IMG/VR virus record: IMGVR_UViG_3300007514_000050
Coordinates: 1 to 29,195 of that record
Strand: one strand, 5' to 3'
Length of the DNA stretch: 29,195 nucleotides
Source of the DNA: a virus
Part shown: in pieces, positions 27,749-29,195 of the stretch
Numbering within the stretch: the first letter of the stretch is position 1
Layout: each line of letters opens with the position of its first letter
The notes under the pieces: generated by a model
Database searches by the model: none
The model's input: the letters and a program-made list of their open reading frames with translations, nothing else
Told to the model about the DNA's origin: nothing
Position numbers and translations under genes: made by a program

Positions 27749-29195
27749 ACACCTTTACCTCTATTACCTTGTGGAATCCAATGAATTTCTAATTGGTCTA
27801 GTGCCCAAGTCTTGTCATCTGTAGATTCTGCCCTGATCCCTATATAATTACCTGTTGTTCTTACTGGTATTTCTGAATGTGTGCCTGGTGTGAAAGAATA
27901 AGGTCCTTTCCAAGTAATTCCCTGATGTGGATTCATCTCATTACCCACATAGAAATCTATAGCACCAGTACCCGCAACTCTAGGTACAATTTTGGTAATG
28001 GACTTAGTTCCTGGATAGCCTAAACTCATACTATCCTTTTGAACCCAAGCCCTATAACTTGTACCACTATGTTGATTAGTACCTAATACATATAATTTGG
28101 TATTTCCAGCATCAGCTAATATCAGTGAAGGTTTAAGAGGTGAGTCCCAAGCATCATTATCTGTATCCCAATCTCCAGTCTCTGTCCAGTCTGTTGTACT
28201 CACATACTCTACAACACCCCAAGCAATAAAACTAACATTAGGTAAATCTCTCTTAGACCAGCTTTGATTTCTCCAATTCCACACATAAGCTGTATCTGCG
28301 AAGGCATCCGTATTGTTCGTATTAGATACAAAACAAACCCACATCTCATTCTTTTCTCTATCAGTAGCTACAAATGTTCTTGTCTTATAGTCTGGGTGCA
28401 TAGAAGTAAATAATTCATCCCTGATCTGTGTATCTACGATAGACCTCTTGACTTGACCATCGTGAACATAGACATCATCCTCAGAAACTACGAAATGTTG
28501 ATTGTCGAAATCTTGTACGCAGTGTCTACCTAGTATACCTGCATCAGAAAATAATTGCCTAAATCCAAATATAGACTGTCCACCCTCAAATGCCATACTC
28601 CATATTGAGTCCTCTTTATAGATAATATTCAAGTCACCAAGAGGTAGACAATCAATAACAAATCCTTTAGATTGAGATAAATCAACATAACCAGCATCTT
28701 TTGTAGCATCTGCTGCATCCCAACTAGAAGGTACTGTACCACCCTCTGCTGGATGAGACCATCTTACTCTAAAAGGATAGCGTGTAGATGATTCAGTTGT
28801 ATCCAGTGCTACCAGAAATCTCTTAAATGGTCGCATTACTGCACAAGTTGTGTTACTTAGCCAGTTGGTTAGGTTAGCAAACTTTGCACCAGCTGCTGTA
28901 CCCATAAACTGTGGTTCATCAACACTATTATTAACTATAGCGACACCGCCTAATACGCCACCATTCCATCCAGCACCAGCAGTTGCACTGTAGTCACCAC
29001 CAGATGTTCTTGTCAAGTCAGTATGTGTAGTTGTTGTACCAGATGTATGTACTCTATATATCTTAGTCAATCCTGTATAAATCCAAGAGTTTGTACTAAT
29101 AGTATCGAAAGGCATTAACCAGTAAGGTGCAACTGTAGGCGTACCAAATACTTGCAAATGCCCTTTTACTTTCGCAGTCTTGTCATTATCAAACT
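27745..29195 (-). CDS. Tail protein, beta-propeller-like (5' end cut by window edge)
   Basis: The frame stays open to the right edge. Upstream of the TTG at 29157 it continues with FDNDKTAKVKGH, so the true start lies outside and at least 483 residues are present here. The sequence is beta-rich with repeated Trp, Gly and Asn strands (VFGTPTVAPYWLMPFDT; FVVSEDDVYVHDGQVKR; VWNWRNQSWSKRDLPNVSF; EMWVCFVSN). Together with the portal type this fits the P22 gp10-like tail stabilisation group, also annotated as a packaged DNA stabilisation protein. It would form part of the tail just below the portal. The group assignment is by pattern and is not certain. Confidence 0.72.
   Translation of the reverse strand, partial: FDNDKTAKVKGHLQVFGTPTVAPYWLMPFDTISTNSWIYTGLTKIYRVHTSGTTTTHTDLTRTSGGDYSATAGAGWNGGVLGGVAIVNNSVDEPQFMGTAAGAKFANLTNWLSNTTCAVMRPFKRFLVALDTTESSTRYPFRVRWSHPAEGGTVPSSWDAADATKDAGYVDLSQSKGFVIDCLPLGDLNIIYKEDSIWSMAFEGGQSIFGFRQLFSDAGILGRHCVQDFDNQHFVVSEDDVYVHDGQVKRSIVDTQIRDELFTSMHPDYKTRTFVATDREKNEMWVCFVSNTNNTDAFADTAYVWNWRNQSWSKRDLPNVSFIAWGVVEYVSTTDWTETGDWDTDNDAWDSPLKPSLILADAGNTKLYVLGTNQHSGTSYRAWVQKDSMSLGYPGTKSITKIVPRVAGTGAIDFYVGNEMNPHQGITWKGPYSFTPGTHSEIPVRTTGNYIGIRAESTDDKTWALDQLEIHWIPQGNRGKGV

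Noticed and set aside
1-29195. tRNA genes or an integration site
   Set aside because: I found no cloverleaf-like segment with a TTCRA-type T loop in noncoding DNA and no integrase; absence is by eye only.

Overview
The window is part of a lytic-type, podovirus-like double-stranded DNA phage genome. The evidence is a P22-type portal, a large terminase, T7-like replication proteins (single-strand binding protein, primase-helicase, family A DNA polymerase) and tightly packed, mostly overlapping genes. DNA is AT-rich (roughly 38-40% GC by eye). No integrase, repressor, tRNA, rRNA, CRISPR array or phage RNA polymerase is visible. Class II ribonucleotide reductase, a GP88-like gene, RusA and a Cas4-like exonuclease recall marine podoviruses, for instance those of alphaproteobacteria. 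The host assignment is inference; no bacterial gene is present to anchor it.

Layout. Positions 1-3667 (minus strand) hold the packaging end of the late module: portal (cut by the left edge), a tiny ORF, TerL, a small coupled ORF and a TerS-like protein. Positions 3668-4399 are a long divergent control region with hairpins, a GC island with a G-quadruplex motif and promoter-like sites. Positions 4400-5143 carry one isolated gene of different codon style with its own terminator. Positions 5144-5659 are noncoding, with an iteron-like repeat array, a hairpin and a strong sigma70-like promoter. Positions 5660-10137 (plus) are a train of small genes that includes GP88, an SH3-like protein and an orphan cytosine-5 methyltransferase. 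Positions 10138-10387 are noncoding, with two long hairpins. Positions 10388-19456 (plus) are the replication and nucleotide module: SSB, primase-helicase, polymerase, exonuclease, class II RNR, small membrane and lipoprotein genes (possible lysis group), a gp1.7/DUF3310 relative, RusA and a second putative nuclease. Positions 19437-29195 (minus) are virion genes: a 1138-residue probable ejection protein, further virion proteins, a GNAT-like protein and a tail protein cut by the right edge. Both window edges cut late genes on the same strand, so capsid and scaffold genes probably lie in the missing part of a circularly permuted genome.

How it works together. Early plus-strand genes are probably started by the host polymerase at about 5.55 kb. 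An 18-bp element present four times lies ahead of the plus-strand transcription units and may be a phage-specific promoter or operator. SSB and the primase-helicase both end in an acidic tail with terminal Phe, as in the T7 replisome. Nucleases and RNR recycle host DNA and make deoxynucleotides, and the minus-strand module builds and fills the particle.

The most unusual signals are at the DNA-word level. By eye I find no CATG at all. Of 28 GATC sites, 24 sit inside the one heptamer CCTGATC (either strand), and most exceptions fall in the atypical 4.0-5.4 kb segment. This suggests restriction avoidance combined with a protected or functional heptamer, possibly linked to the phage methyltransferase.
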